The notes under the pieces: generated by a model | The model's database searches: none | Seen by the model: only the letters and a program-made list of their open reading frames with translations | Told to the model about the DNA's origin: nothing | Part shown: piece after piece, positions 53,627 through 62,121 of the stretch | Layout of the letters: each line of letters starts with the position of its first letter | Numbering within the stretch: position 1 is the first letter of the stretch | Made by a program: the position numbers and the translations under genes | Assembly: GCA_029237815.1 (NCBI GenBank) | Contig: JAQZBP010000003.1 | Coordinates: 496,001-560,000, forward strand | DNA length: 64,000 bases | Direction of reading: 5' to 3' | DNA from: Moraxellaceae bacterium | Lineage (GTDB): Bacteria; Pseudomonadota; Gammaproteobacteria; Pseudomonadales; Moraxellaceae

Positions 53627-53878
53627 TCAGGGCCTCGCGCGGACCAGCCGCCACGCGACCAGGGCGAGGCCGGCCGCGATCGCGACATGCAGTCCCAGCG
53701 TGAAATGGAAGAGCACCGGATGCTCGGCCGCCTGCACCACGCTCCCGCCCAGGCGCGACGGAAACCGGATGCGCTCCTCGCCGTAGCCTTCCAGGGCGGC
53801 CAGCAGGAGCAGCGGCAGCCAGAGCGTCAGAAATGCCGCCAGCAGCACCCGCGCGCGTCGACTCCTCTTTTGCGTCAT
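53627..53878 (-). CDS. Small two-helix membrane protein
   Basis: 83 residues from ATG 53878, chosen because GGGAGGA precedes it; the frame is open to 53932 but that extension has no site. Basic start (MTQKRSRRAR), hydrophobic helix near 11-28 (LLAAFLTLWLPLLLLAAL), a 30-residue loop, and a second helix near 57-77 ending in an Arg-rich tail. No family is recognised. It is convergent with the BrkB gene. Confidence 0.6.
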   Translation of the reverse strand: MTQKRSRRARVLLAAFLTLWLPLLLLAALEGYGEERIRFPSRLGGSVVQAAEHPVLFHFTLGLHVAIAAGLALVAWRLVRARP

Positions 53879-54043
53879 GGCAATCCTCCCGCGTTGAAAC
53901 CCGGATGGCGCCCCCGCCTGGTGCGTTCGCACCTGCGCTACCCCGCCATCGGCGGCGGCAGGCGGCCATTACATTTGTCACTACCCGCCCGCGTGGGCCA
54001 CCCCTAGCATCGTTGCCGCGACAACTACAAGAATGGACCCGCC

Positions 54044-55129
54044 ATGCGCCACCTGCTTGCGCCCCTCCGGCGCCTTTGTGCCTCGACCGCCCTGCCCGCG
54101 CTCCTGCTTGCCCTCCTGCTCCCGGCCAGCCTGGCCCAGGCCGGCGCGCTCGACAATGCCAAGCCGCTACCGAAACCCGTGAAGATGCGCTTCTGCCTGT
54201 TCGACCCCATGGGCGCCGGCGGCGACATCACCTCGCGCGCCCGCGACCTCGCGCTGGAAGCGCAGAAGTGGAACCTCTTCGTCGAGATCAAGAGCTATAT
54301 GGACGAACGGGTCGCCGCCGAGGACTTCAAGGCCGGCCAGTGCGAAGGCGTGGCCATGACCACGCTGCGCGCAAAGCAGTTCAACCGCATGGTCGGCAGC
54401 ATCGACTCGCCCGGCAACCTGCCCGACTACGAGCACGTGAAGTCGCTGCTCAAGACCCTCTCCAATCCGGTGCTGGCCTCGCTCGGCATCAATGGCCGCT
54501 ACCAGGTGGTGGGCGTGGCGCCCATCGGCTCGATCTTCGTGGTGGTGAACGACCGCAGCATCAACTCCATCGAGAAGGCCGCCGGCAAGAAGGTGGTGGT
54601 GCTGGACTGGGACCCGTCCATGGGCAAGATGATCTCCTCGATCGGCGCGCAGCCGGTGCCGGCCGACCTCACCACCTATGCCGGCAAGTTCAACAACGGC
54701 CAGGCCGACATCATTGCGGCCCCCGCCATGGCCTACCAGCCCATGGAGCTCTACCGCGGCATCGGCAAGAAAGGCGGCATCATCAATTTCCCGCTGCTGC
54801 AGGCCACCGGCACCGTGCTGATCCGGCGCGACCTGCTGCTGCCGAAGATTCCCGACCTCGACCTGCGCCTCACGCAGGTGCGCGAATACGGCATGCAGCA
54901 CATCGACACGCTGATCGACATGCTGAAGAAGGGCGAGAAGGATATTCCGAAGCACCTGTGGGTGGAGCTCTCCGCGGAGGAGAAGCTGAAGTACTCGCGC
55001 ATGCTGCGCGAAGCGCGCATCTACATGACGCGCGAAGGCGTGTACGACCCGACCATGATGAACATCCTGAAGCGCGTGCGCTGCAAGCACAGCCCCGCCA
55101 ACGAGGAATGCGCCACCTTCGACGAGTGA
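54044..55129 (+). CDS. Periplasmic solute-binding-like protein (DUF6091 type)
   Basis: 361 residues. Signal peptide (LPALLLALLLPASLAQA), then an MRFCLFDPMGAGGDI start and a two-lobe binding-protein body with FKAGQCEGVAMTTLRAKQFN, VVVNDRSINSIEKAAGKKVV, GQADIIAAPAMAYQPMELY and FPLLQATGTVLIRRDLLLP. It resembles TRAP-type/DctP-like binding proteins that are linked with RND transporter genes. Cys near 51, 105 and the C-terminus could form disulfides. No transporter genes are adjacent. It is followed by a strong terminator. Confidence 0.8.
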   Translation: MRHLLAPLRRLCASTALPALLLALLLPASLAQAGALDNAKPLPKPVKMRFCLFDPMGAGGDITSRARDLALEAQKWNLFVEIKSYMDERVAAEDFKAGQCEGVAMTTLRAKQFNRMVGSIDSPGNLPDYEHVKSLLKTLSNPVLASLGINGRYQVVGVAPIGSIFVVVNDRSINSIEKAAGKKVVVLDWDPSMGKMISSIGAQPVPADLTTYAGKFNNGQADIIAAPAMAYQPMELYRGIGKKGGIINFPLLQATGTVLIRRDLLLPKIPDLDLRLTQVREYGMQHIDTLIDMLKKGEKDIPKHLWVELSAEEKLKYSRMLREARIYMTREGVYDPTMMNILKRVRCKHSPANEECATFDE

Positions 55130-55151
55130 ACCCGCGGGGCATCCCGTGTTC

Positions 55152-55185
55152 GGCCCGGCTGCCGCCAGGCAGCCGGGCCTTTTTT
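55152..55185 (+). terminator. Intrinsic terminator of the solute-binding protein gene
   Basis: GGCCCGGCTGCC stem, GCCA loop, GGCAGCCGGGCC stem, then six T. It starts about 20 bases after the stop. Confidence 0.95.
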
Positions 55186-55291
55186 ATGACGGATCATCCA
55201 CGGCGACGGACACCACAGGCCCCGTTGCCTTAGCGGTAATGGCCGACGCAGCCGGCGTACTTGCTGCAACCACCACCGTGCGTCAACCGTG

Positions 55292-55777
55292 TCACGCGTC
55301 CGCGGCCTCGCGTCCGGCACGCCAAGCCGACCACAGCGACCAGCCCATCAAGGCAAGCGCGCCAAGGCGCAGCAGGAAGGCCAGCGTCGTGTCCCACTCC
55401 AGCACGCCCCAGCGCGTGAGGATCTCCGTCCAGTCGTGCGAATACTCGGGATCGAGGCCCCCCACCAGCGGCAGGTCGTGGGCGCGCGCATCGGCCATGT
55501 AGCGGGCCACGTTGAGCAGGTTCTCGGCAAGCCAGATCAGGCAGAAATGAAAGCCGGCGAGCTTGTTCTCGCGCAGCGCCTCAAAGGCGGCCGCCGCGGG
55601 AAACAGCAGCTGCATGAAGGTGCCGCCATACACGGCGAGATCCTCGCTGACGAAGCCGAAAAGCGGATGGCCGGCCTCGTGGAAGGCCAGGTTGGCGGAA
55701 TCGAGGACGGGCACCCAGCCCCACAGCAGGTGGCAGAGCAGCAGGATGCCGGCCCAGGCGGCAAGACCGACGAACAT
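55292..55777 (-). CDS. HEAGH-motif membrane protein (possible M50-like metalloprotease)
   Basis: 161 residues from ATG 55777, chosen because AAGGAGC lies upstream at good spacing; the longer open frame to 56074 overlaps the porin gene. Hydrophobic helix near 4-21, FHEAGHPLFGF with HEAGH at 33-37, a GGTFMQLLFPAAAAFEA helix near 51-67, then AENLLNVARYMADARAHDLP near 84-103 and a C-terminal helix near 131-150. The HExxH plus a downstream ARYMADAR and HDW pattern fits a group of small integral-membrane zinc-metalloprotease-like proteins without known substrate. It is convergent with the solute-binding protein gene and lies downstream of the porin on the same strand. Confidence 0.75.
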   Translation of the reverse strand: MFVGLAAWAGILLLCHLLWGWVPVLDSANLAFHEAGHPLFGFVSEDLAVYGGTFMQLLFPAAAAFEALRENKLAGFHFCLIWLAENLLNVARYMADARAHDLPLVGGLDPEYSHDWTEILTRWGVLEWDTTLAFLLRLGALALMGWSLWSAWRAGREAADA

Positions 55778-55881
55778 GCAGCGCTCCTTGCAGAACCGGA
55801 CTGCTGGCATCTTGTCGGCCCGGCAGGCGATGGGGCAACGCCGGCCAACGGCGGAGGCGCCCGCCCGGCGCCTGCCGCCCA

Positions 55882-55912
55882 AAGCAAAGGCCCGGGCCTG
55901 TGGCCCGGGCCG
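55882..55912 (-). terminator. Intrinsic terminator of the porin gene
   Basis: On the minus strand: two copies of the self-complementary GGCCCGGGCC, three bases apart, form a stem followed by TTTGCTTT. It lies about 50 bases after the porin stop, before the HEAGH gene. Confidence 0.85.
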
Positions 55913-55961
55913 GTGCCGTGGCGCATGCGCGAGGATCGGCCCGCGCCTGCGCCGGTGCGAC

Positions 55962-57125
55962 TCAGAAATCGTACTTGGCGCTGAACTGCAGGCGGTTGAA
56001 GTCGCCGTCGCGGCCCGATTCCAGCGCGTGGTTGGCATGGCGCAGTTCCACGCCGACCAGGAACTTGTCCGCAACCTGGTTGATCAGGTTCACGGCGACG
56101 CTCTCCACCTGCTTCGTCACGGCGGTGCCGGTGAGGGCGACATCGTTGTCGACGGTGAGCTGCGAGAGGATCAGGCTGGAGCGCCACTTCTCGCTCCAGT
56201 GATGCTTGCAGGCCGCGGCAAGGGCCGTGACGCCGATGGCCTCGAGGTCGCCGCTGGCGGACACGACGGCGTCGTTGCTCGCGTTCAGCGCGACATAGCG
56301 ACCGAGGCCCTCGCCGTGGTTCACGGACAGGCGCAGGTCGTCCTTGCCGGACAGGTTGATTTTCGCGGAGACGCCGACGCCGTAGCCCAGGGCGCTGTCG
56401 TTGATCGTGCCGGCCTCGTAGGCGAGCTCGCGGGCCAGCGCGGCCAGCGTCAGCGAGCCCCAGGCCGCACTGTGATTGAAGCGCGCGACGAGATCGGGCA
56501 CACCGTTGTCGTCGGTGGTGATGCGTGTGCCGCCAGCGAACGGCGTCACCGTGGTCTGCGGGTTTTCCACGGCGAACTGAAAGGCGCCCGTGCTGTAGCG
56601 GATCAGGCCCTGGCGCACGAACACGGCGCCGTCGGTGTTGCCGATGAAGTCGAGGCTGTCGGGCAGCACGGCGGTGTCCATGTAGGTCGACCAGGTCTGG
56701 CCCAGGGTCCAGTTCTCATAGGTCATCACGGCGTGGCGCAATTCCGGCGAGTAGCCGTTGGTGATGCGCTCGTCGCCGCCCGCGGTCGACATGAAATCGA
56801 TTTCCACATAGCCCTTGATGGTCTTGCCGTTGTCGAGCGTGGTGGAGGTCTTCGTGAACAGGCGGGTCTGGCGCGCGTGCATGTCGACATTCGCGCTCTC
56901 GTCGCTGACACCGGCCGGCGTCAGGCCGGGCACATAGAACTCGCGGCCGATGCCGGTGGCGATCTGGCCGCCGTCGGTCTGCGTCACCATGGCGTCGAGC
57001 TTGATGTAGCCACCGAAGGTCACGTCGGTCGTGCCGACGGTGACGGCGTGGGCCGGCAGCGCGGCGATGCCGGCACCGGCAATGGCGGCGCGCATGAAGC
57101 AATTGAGGGCTGTGCGTGTTGTCAT
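55962..57125 (-). CDS. DcaP-like outer-membrane porin
   Basis: About 387 residues from ATG 57125, which opens the signal peptide (CFMRAAIAGAGIAALPAHA); upstream in-frame starts would precede it by 36 residues and are not preferred. The mature part begins VTFGGYIKLDAMVTQTDGG, then RQTRLFTKTSTTLDNGKTIK and YVEIDFM, the DcaP pattern, and goes on as a beta-barrel with FGGT loops to RDGDFNRLQFSAKYDF, ending in Phe. DcaP porins trimerise and pass dicarboxylates and other acidic molecules. The usual N-terminal coiled coil is not obvious. It is divergent from the CrbR-like regulator, which may control it. Confidence 0.85.
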   Translation of the reverse strand: MTTRTALNCFMRAAIAGAGIAALPAHAVTVGTTDVTFGGYIKLDAMVTQTDGGQIATGIGREFYVPGLTPAGVSDESANVDMHARQTRLFTKTSTTLDNGKTIKGYVEIDFMSTAGGDERITNGYSPELRHAVMTYENWTLGQTWSTYMDTAVLPDSLDFIGNTDGAVFVRQGLIRYSTGAFQFAVENPQTTVTPFAGGTRITTDDNGVPDLVARFNHSAAWGSLTLAALARELAYEAGTINDSALGYGVGVSAKINLSGKDDLRLSVNHGEGLGRYVALNASNDAVVSASGDLEAIGVTALAAACKHHWSEKWRSSLILSQLTVDNDVALTGTAVTKQVESVAVNLINQVADKFLVGVELRHANHALESGRDGDFNRLQFSAKYDF

Positions 57126-57446
57126 TTTTTTATGGACTCCGGAGGCGGGAGGTTTTTTTGCGTCCCCCGACAGTGGCGTCCGCATGCCACTGCCGCCATT
57201 CGCCTTTAGTCGAAGCCCGGTCACGCTCCACATGCGCCACCCTCTGCCACACCGCCGCCACGCGGTCCGGCGCGGATTCGCCCCGGGTCATCCGCGGACG
57301 GTTGATAAGCCCGGCGTTAGCGGCTTAACTGCCCGACACGACATCCGGCCACAGTGGCCCAACGGCCGCGGCGGCCATCGCCGTCGCCAGCCTGCCGGAT
57401 AACGCCCTCACCCCCACAATGCGCCGCCGCACGGCCCGGGCAGACC
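57126..57446. other. Divergent region between the porin and the response-regulator gene
   Basis: About 320 bases that should hold both promoters. No good -35/-10 pair was found and no gene is seen. Confidence 0.35.
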
Positions 57447-58145
57447 ATGGCAAAGCTGATCGTCGCGGATGACCATCCGCTGTTCCGCAGTGCGCTGATC
57501 AACGCGATCAGCGGCCTCTTTGCCATGCGCGAAGCCATCGAGACAGATTCCTTCGGCAGCACCTGCGCGGCGCTGGAACAGCATCCCGACGCCGACCTGC
57601 TGCTGCTCGACCTGCACATGCCGGGCGCCTACGGCTTCTTCGGACTGATACAGCTGCGCAAGGGCTGGCCGACGCTGCCCATCGTGGTCATCTCGGCCAG
57701 CGAGGACATCGACGTGATCCGCCGCTGCATGGCCTTCGGCGCGTCCGCCTACGTGCCCAAGTCGGCGCGCCCCGCCGACATCAGCGCCGCGCTCAATGCC
57801 GTGCTGGCCGGTGACCTCTGGGTGCCCGCGCATTTGCGCAGTGCCGTGCTGGAGCAGCGCGACGACAGCGCCGACCTCGACCTTGCCGCGCGTGTCGCGC
57901 AGCTCACCCCGCAGCAGTACAAGGTGCTGTACTACCTGACCGAAGGCTGGCTGAACAAGCAGATCGCCTATGACCTCGAGATTTCCGAGGCGACGGTGAA
58001 GGCGCACATGACGGCGATTTTCCGCAAGCTCGGCGTCAGCAACCGCACGCAGGTGGTGATCGCCGCGCAGCGTCTCACGCTGGAGCCGCCGGTGGACCGC
58101 GCCATGGCGCAGCACGGCAGCAGCTCGCCCGACAGCACGGGCTGA
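57447..58145 (+). CDS. LuxR-family response regulator (CrbR/AgmR-like)
   Basis: 232 residues from ATG 57447. Receiver domain 1-120 with acidic pocket DDH (8-10), phosphoacceptor Asp55 in LLLLDLHMPG, and the conserved Lys in YVPKSA near 108. The C-terminal LuxR HTH runs from about 152 to 205 with LTPQQYKVLYYLTEGWLNKQ and EISEATVKAHMTAIFRKLGV. It converges with the CrbS-like hybrid kinase gene next door, and the pairing of this regulator type with an SSS-type hybrid kinase matches CrbS/CrbR, which switches on acetate use (acs) in Vibrio and Pseudomonas. It could control the divergent porin. Confidence 0.9.
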   Translation: MAKLIVADDHPLFRSALINAISGLFAMREAIETDSFGSTCAALEQHPDADLLLLDLHMPGAYGFFGLIQLRKGWPTLPIVVISASEDIDVIRRCMAFGASAYVPKSARPADISAALNAVLAGDLWVPAHLRSAVLEQRDDSADLDLAARVAQLTPQQYKVLYYLTEGWLNKQIAYDLEISEATVKAHMTAIFRKLGVSNRTQVVIAAQRLTLEPPVDRAMAQHGSSSPDSTG

Positions 58146-58287
58146 GCCCCCCTCCCAATTCCCGGCGGCTGCCGCAACGGCAATGCACAGAGTGCAGTCG
58201 TGCCTGAAGCGCAGCACGCACCAACTGTCAGCCGTGTGGATTGCTTTCCGGTAGCGCCACCTGTTGCGACCGCCCTTGTAAGGCCGG

Positions 58288-61200
58288 CTACTCCGTGGCG
58301 CGGCGCAGCGTACGCAGGTGGTTGAGGCTGGCGCGCAAGGCGCCGGGCTTGATGGGCTTGGCGAGGAAAAGCATTTCCGCCTCTCTCGCGCGCGCCGCGA
58401 GATCCGGCTCTGGCGCCGCCGATACCAGGATGCCCTGCACTGCCGGCCAGTGCCGGCGCAGCTCAACGAAAAGCGCGAGCCCGTCCATCACGTCACGGCC
58501 CAGCTGGTAATCGATGATCACCACGTCCGGCGCGGCGTTCGCGGCGGCATGCGCGAGGGCGGCGTCCGGCGCATGGAAGCCGCCCTCGCAGCGGATCTCC
58601 CACTGCTCCAGCAGGACCTTGAGCGCGGCCAGGTTGGCGTCGTCGTCGTCGACACACAGCACGGCGAGCCCCGGAAGCGGGCGCGTCGCCGTAGCCGCCG
58701 GCACCGGCTCGCGCTCGGCCGGCGCGGCCGCCAGCGGCAGCGTGATGCTGAACACGCTGCCCTGCCCCACGTCCGATTTCACCGTGAGCTCGTGGCCGAG
58801 CAGCCGCGCCATGCGCGACACCACGCCAAGGCCGAGCCCCAGGCCCTGCGCGCCGGCCGCGGTGGCCTGCACGCGGTAGAAGTCGTCGAAGATGTGTTCC
58901 AGGTCGTGCGCGGCAATGCCGGGACCGGTATCGCGCACCTCGATGGTGACGCATTCGCCGCGCACCTCGCAGCTCACGAGGATGTTTCCGGCAAGCGTGT
59001 ACTTCACGGCGTTGGAGAGCAGGTTCTGCAGGATGCGGCGCAGGTAGGTCGGGTCGGTGAGCACGGTGTGCTCGGCGATGCGCACCCACAGCTGCAGGCC
59101 CTTCTGGCTGGCGAGCAGCTCGTACTCGTCGGCGAGTTGCGAGAGCAGCTCCTTCAGGTTGACGCGGCGCAGCTCGGGCTTCATGCGCCCGTCCTCGAGC
59201 TTGGCGATCTCGAGCAGCGTGGAGATGAGCTCCTCGGAGGCCGCGAGGGACTTGTCGAGCTGGCCGAGGATGGCAGTGCGGCGCTCGTCGGTGCGCGCCG
59301 CGGCGAGCGCCGCGGTGAAGAGGCGCGCCGCGTTCAGCGGCTGCAGGATGTCGTGGCTGGCGAGCGCCAGGAAGCGGGTCTTGGAGGCGTTGGCCGACTC
59401 GGCCAGCGCCGTCGCCGCGAGCAGCTGCTGTTCGGTGGCGCGGCGGCGGGCGATCTCGCCGAGCAGCTCCTGGTTGATCTCGGTGATGGTCTGCGTGCGC
59501 TCCTGCACGCGCCGCTCCAGCGAGTCGCGGGCCTCGGCGAGCGCCGTCACGGAGCGCACGTACTCGCTGATGTCGGTGAAGCTCGTGACGAAGCCGCCGC
59601 CGGGAATCGGATTGCCGCGCATCTCCACTACGCGCCCGTCCGGCATGATGCGCTGGAACACGTGCGCATTGCCGCGGCGCATGTGGTTGATGCGCTTGTC
59701 CACGTGCTCCTGCACGCTGCCCGGCCCGCACAGGCCGCGCCCGGCGTTGTAGCGCACGATCTCGGCCACCGGCTTGCCGACGCGGATCATGCCCTCGGGA
59801 TAATCGAACAGGTCGAGGTAGGCGCGGTTCCAGGCCACCAGGTTGAGGTCCTTGTCCACCACGCTCACGCCCTGGCCAAGATGCTCCAGCGTGGAGTTGA
59901 GGATGGTGCGCGAGAACTGAATGACCTGCTGGGTGTCGTCGAAGAGCGTGACCACGTCCTCCACGCCGAGCTGGCGGCGCTCGAGGATGGCGCTGATCAC
60001 GGCCACCGCGGACGAGGCGCCAATGACGCCCGCGAGCTCGCGCTCGACATGCGCGATCAGCGCCGCATCGGGCAGCCGCGCCGTATCGTGCAGCGCATGC
60101 TCGTGGCCGGTGAACTCCCCCAGGCAGGCCTGCGCGCGCTCGCGGCCGACGAAGCGCTCCAGCAGCGCCTGCAGGTCTTCGGTGCTGATGTGCGCGCGCC
60201 GCACCTGCGGATCGACGTCCGGCGGCAGGTTGGGGCTGACGAAGGCCGAGGCCTGCAGGCGATCCTGCAAGCCCACCTCGGTGTTGATCGAGACCAGCAC
60301 ATAGGCCAGCACGTTCACGCCCAGCGAGAGCAGCACACCCTGGGTCAGCGCGCCCGGCGCGAGACCGGGCGCCAGGGCGGCGCCGGGGCCGCCCGGCAGC
60401 AGGCCGAGGTTGGCGAGCTGCGGCACCACCAGCGTGGCGAACCAGAGCCCGAGGCCGGCGGCGAGCCCGGCGTACACGCCCCAGGCATTGCCGCCGCGCC
60501 AGTACAGGCCGCCGACCACGGCCGGCGCGAGCTGGATGACGAGGGCAAAGGCGAGCAGGCCGGTTTCAGCCAGCTCGTAGTTGCGCGCGAACACGCTGTA
60601 GTAGGCGTAGGCCAGCGCCATCACCAGCACGATCATGCTGCGGCGCACGAAGAGGATGCGCCGGCTGAGGTCCTGCGACGGCTCGGCGGCGCGCCCGCGC
60701 AACAGCGCCGGCATCACGATCTCGTTGCTCAGCATGATGCTGAGCGCGAGCGTGGCCACGATGATCATGGAGGTGGCGGCGGAAAAGCCGCCGAGGAAGA
60801 CCAGCACGGAGAGCCCGTGCCAGCCCGACTCCGCGGGAATCAGCAACACGAACTGGTCGGCGGCGGCCAGCTCGCCGGGAAACAGGCGCATGCCGGCCAC
60901 CGCGATGGGCACCACCACCAGCGTCACGACCGCGAGATAGAGGCTGAAGCCGTAGCGCGCCTGTCGCAGCGTGTCGGGGTTGTCGTTCTCGATGAAGGCG
61001 ACATGGAACTGGCGCGGCAGCAGGAACACCGCCGCCATGGCCAGCACGGTCTGCGTGGCGAACTCCATGACGTTGAAGCCGCCCGCACGCACCTGCTCCT
61101 GCGCATGGTCGACAAACGCCGCCAGCACCGACGGCTCGCGGTCGAGCAGGAAGACGCAGGCGGCCACGGCCAGCGCCACCAGCGCCACCAGCTTGACCAC

Positions 61201-61800
61201 CGACTCGAAGGCGATGGCGAGCAGCAGGCCGCGGCGCTGCTCGGTGAGCATGATGCGGCCGGTGCCGAAGAGGATGGCGAACACGGTCATGGCGATGGCG
61301 CTGAGCAGCGCGCTGTTCTGCCACAGCGGCACGCTGGCGCCAAGGCCGGGCGCGTGCGGCCCGAGCAGCACCTGGTAGGAGGCCGATACCGCCTTCAGCT
61401 GCAGCGCGATATAGGGCACGACGACCACGAAGCAGGTCAGCGCGGCCAGGCGCGCGATATTGCGGCGCTTGCCGTAGCGCGCCGAGACGAAGTGGGCGAT
61501 GGAGGTGACGTTCTGCTTGCGCGCGACGAAGGCGAGCTTGCGCAGGAAAGGCTGGCCGAACAGGAAGAGCAGCATGGGCCCGAGGTAGATGGGCACGTAG
61601 TCCCAGCCGTGGCGCACGGCGCTGCCGACGGCGCCATAGTAGGTCCAGGACGTGCAATAGACGGCGAGCGCGAAGCTCATGACGAGGCCGCCGTGGCGCC
61701 GCAGCAGGCGGTCGTCCGCGTGGCGCTCGCCCCAGCCGGCCACCCCGAAGATGAGGCCGACGTACAGCAGCACCAGAACCGCAATCACCCACGCCGACAC
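58288..61800 (-). CDS. SSS-symporter/hybrid histidine kinase (CrbS-like)
   Basis: 1170 residues. The N-terminal half (about 1-480) is a sodium/solute symporter-like domain with about 12-13 membrane helices (for example CTSWTYYGAVGSA near 49-61 and FLGGFSAATSMIIVATLALS). A STAC-like linker, a PAS domain near 640-740, a coiled coil, the HisKA phosphoacceptor in LASHDILQPLNAARLF near 811-826, an HATPase with DTGPGIAAHDLEHIFDDFYR, and a receiver domain at the end with VLCVDDDDAN and phosphoacceptor Asp near 1097 in VVIIDYQLG follow. This order is that of CrbS/MxtR/ErcS'-type sensors. The start is GTG 61800 with AGGAGG upstream. Confidence 0.93.
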   Translation of the reverse strand: MSAWVIAVLVLLYVGLIFGVAGWGERHADDRLLRRHGGLVMSFALAVYCTSWTYYGAVGSAVRHGWDYVPIYLGPMLLFLFGQPFLRKLAFVARKQNVTSIAHFVSARYGKRRNIARLAALTCFVVVVPYIALQLKAVSASYQVLLGPHAPGLGASVPLWQNSALLSAIAMTVFAILFGTGRIMLTEQRRGLLLAIAFESVVKLVALVALAVAACVFLLDREPSVLAAFVDHAQEQVRAGGFNVMEFATQTVLAMAAVFLLPRQFHVAFIENDNPDTLRQARYGFSLYLAVVTLVVVPIAVAGMRLFPGELAAADQFVLLIPAESGWHGLSVLVFLGGFSAATSMIIVATLALSIMLSNEIVMPALLRGRAAEPSQDLSRRILFVRRSMIVLVMALAYAYYSVFARNYELAETGLLAFALVIQLAPAVVGGLYWRGGNAWGVYAGLAAGLGLWFATLVVPQLANLGLLPGGPGAALAPGLAPGALTQGVLLSLGVNVLAYVLVSINTEVGLQDRLQASAFVSPNLPPDVDPQVRRAHISTEDLQALLERFVGRERAQACLGEFTGHEHALHDTARLPDAALIAHVERELAGVIGASSAVAVISAILERRQLGVEDVVTLFDDTQQVIQFSRTILNSTLEHLGQGVSVVDKDLNLVAWNRAYLDLFDYPEGMIRVGKPVAEIVRYNAGRGLCGPGSVQEHVDKRINHMRRGNAHVFQRIMPDGRVVEMRGNPIPGGGFVTSFTDISEYVRSVTALAEARDSLERRVQERTQTITEINQELLGEIARRRATEQQLLAATALAESANASKTRFLALASHDILQPLNAARLFTAALAAARTDERRTAILGQLDKSLAASEELISTLLEIAKLEDGRMKPELRRVNLKELLSQLADEYELLASQKGLQLWVRIAEHTVLTDPTYLRRILQNLLSNAVKYTLAGNILVSCEVRGECVTIEVRDTGPGIAAHDLEHIFDDFYRVQATAAGAQGLGLGLGVVSRMARLLGHELTVKSDVGQGSVFSITLPLAAAPAEREPVPAATATRPLPGLAVLCVDDDDANLAALKVLLEQWEIRCEGGFHAPDAALAHAAANAAPDVVIIDYQLGRDVMDGLALFVELRRHWPAVQGILVSAAPEPDLAARAREAEMLFLAKPIKPGALRASLNHLRTLRRATE

Positions 61801-61840
61801 TGCCCGCCCCCTCCTGCCGCCCTCGCGAGGGCCTGTGGCT

Positions 61841-61869
61841 ACTCTTGGCCGCGGTCAGGGCCAAGTCAA
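61841..61869 (-). promoter_or_regulatory. Candidate promoter of the CrbS-like gene
   Basis: Minus strand: TTGACT at 61869-61864, a 17-base spacer, then AAGAGT at 61846-61841. The -35 is good, the -10 poor. It lies about 40 bases before the GTG start. Confidence 0.35.
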
Positions 61870-61880
61870 CCGTGCCCGGC

Positions 61881-61896
61881 TTCGACCAAGGTCGAA
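61881..61896. promoter_or_regulatory. Palindrome upstream of the CrbS-like promoter
   Basis: TTCGACCAAGGTCGAA: perfect seven-base arms around AA, 11 bases upstream of the candidate -35. It may be an activator or autoregulation site. Confidence 0.4.
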
Positions 61897-62075
61897 GGGC
61901 GGCGAAGGACGCGCGCTCCTAGAATCCGTTTCCGAAGGCCACCCGCCCTCCTGCCTCCCCTGCTCGACGATGCGCTCGTGCGGCCCGCCAGGCCTCGGCG
62001 ATCCCGACCTGGCGGGCGGGGTGCAACCTTCTTGCAGCACGCTTGGCTCCGGCGTCCCCCGGAAAAAAGTGACTT

Positions 62076-62103
62076 GGCCCCGCACGATGCGGGGCCTTTT
62101 TTT
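62076..62103 (+). terminator. Plus-strand intrinsic terminator with no obvious gene upstream
   Basis: GGCCCCGCA stem pairing with TGCGGGGCC around a short loop, then seven T on the plus strand. Both neighbouring genes run on the minus strand. Read the other way the stem is followed, eight bases on, by six T, so it might also end the DUF6064 operon. Confidence 0.75.
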
Positions 62104-62121
62104 GCGCGCGCCGCGCCCGCT

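Noticed and set aside
53619-53981. A 120-codon minus frame over the small two-helix gene
   Set aside because: The overlapping frame with membrane helices and a GGGAGGA site is the better gene.
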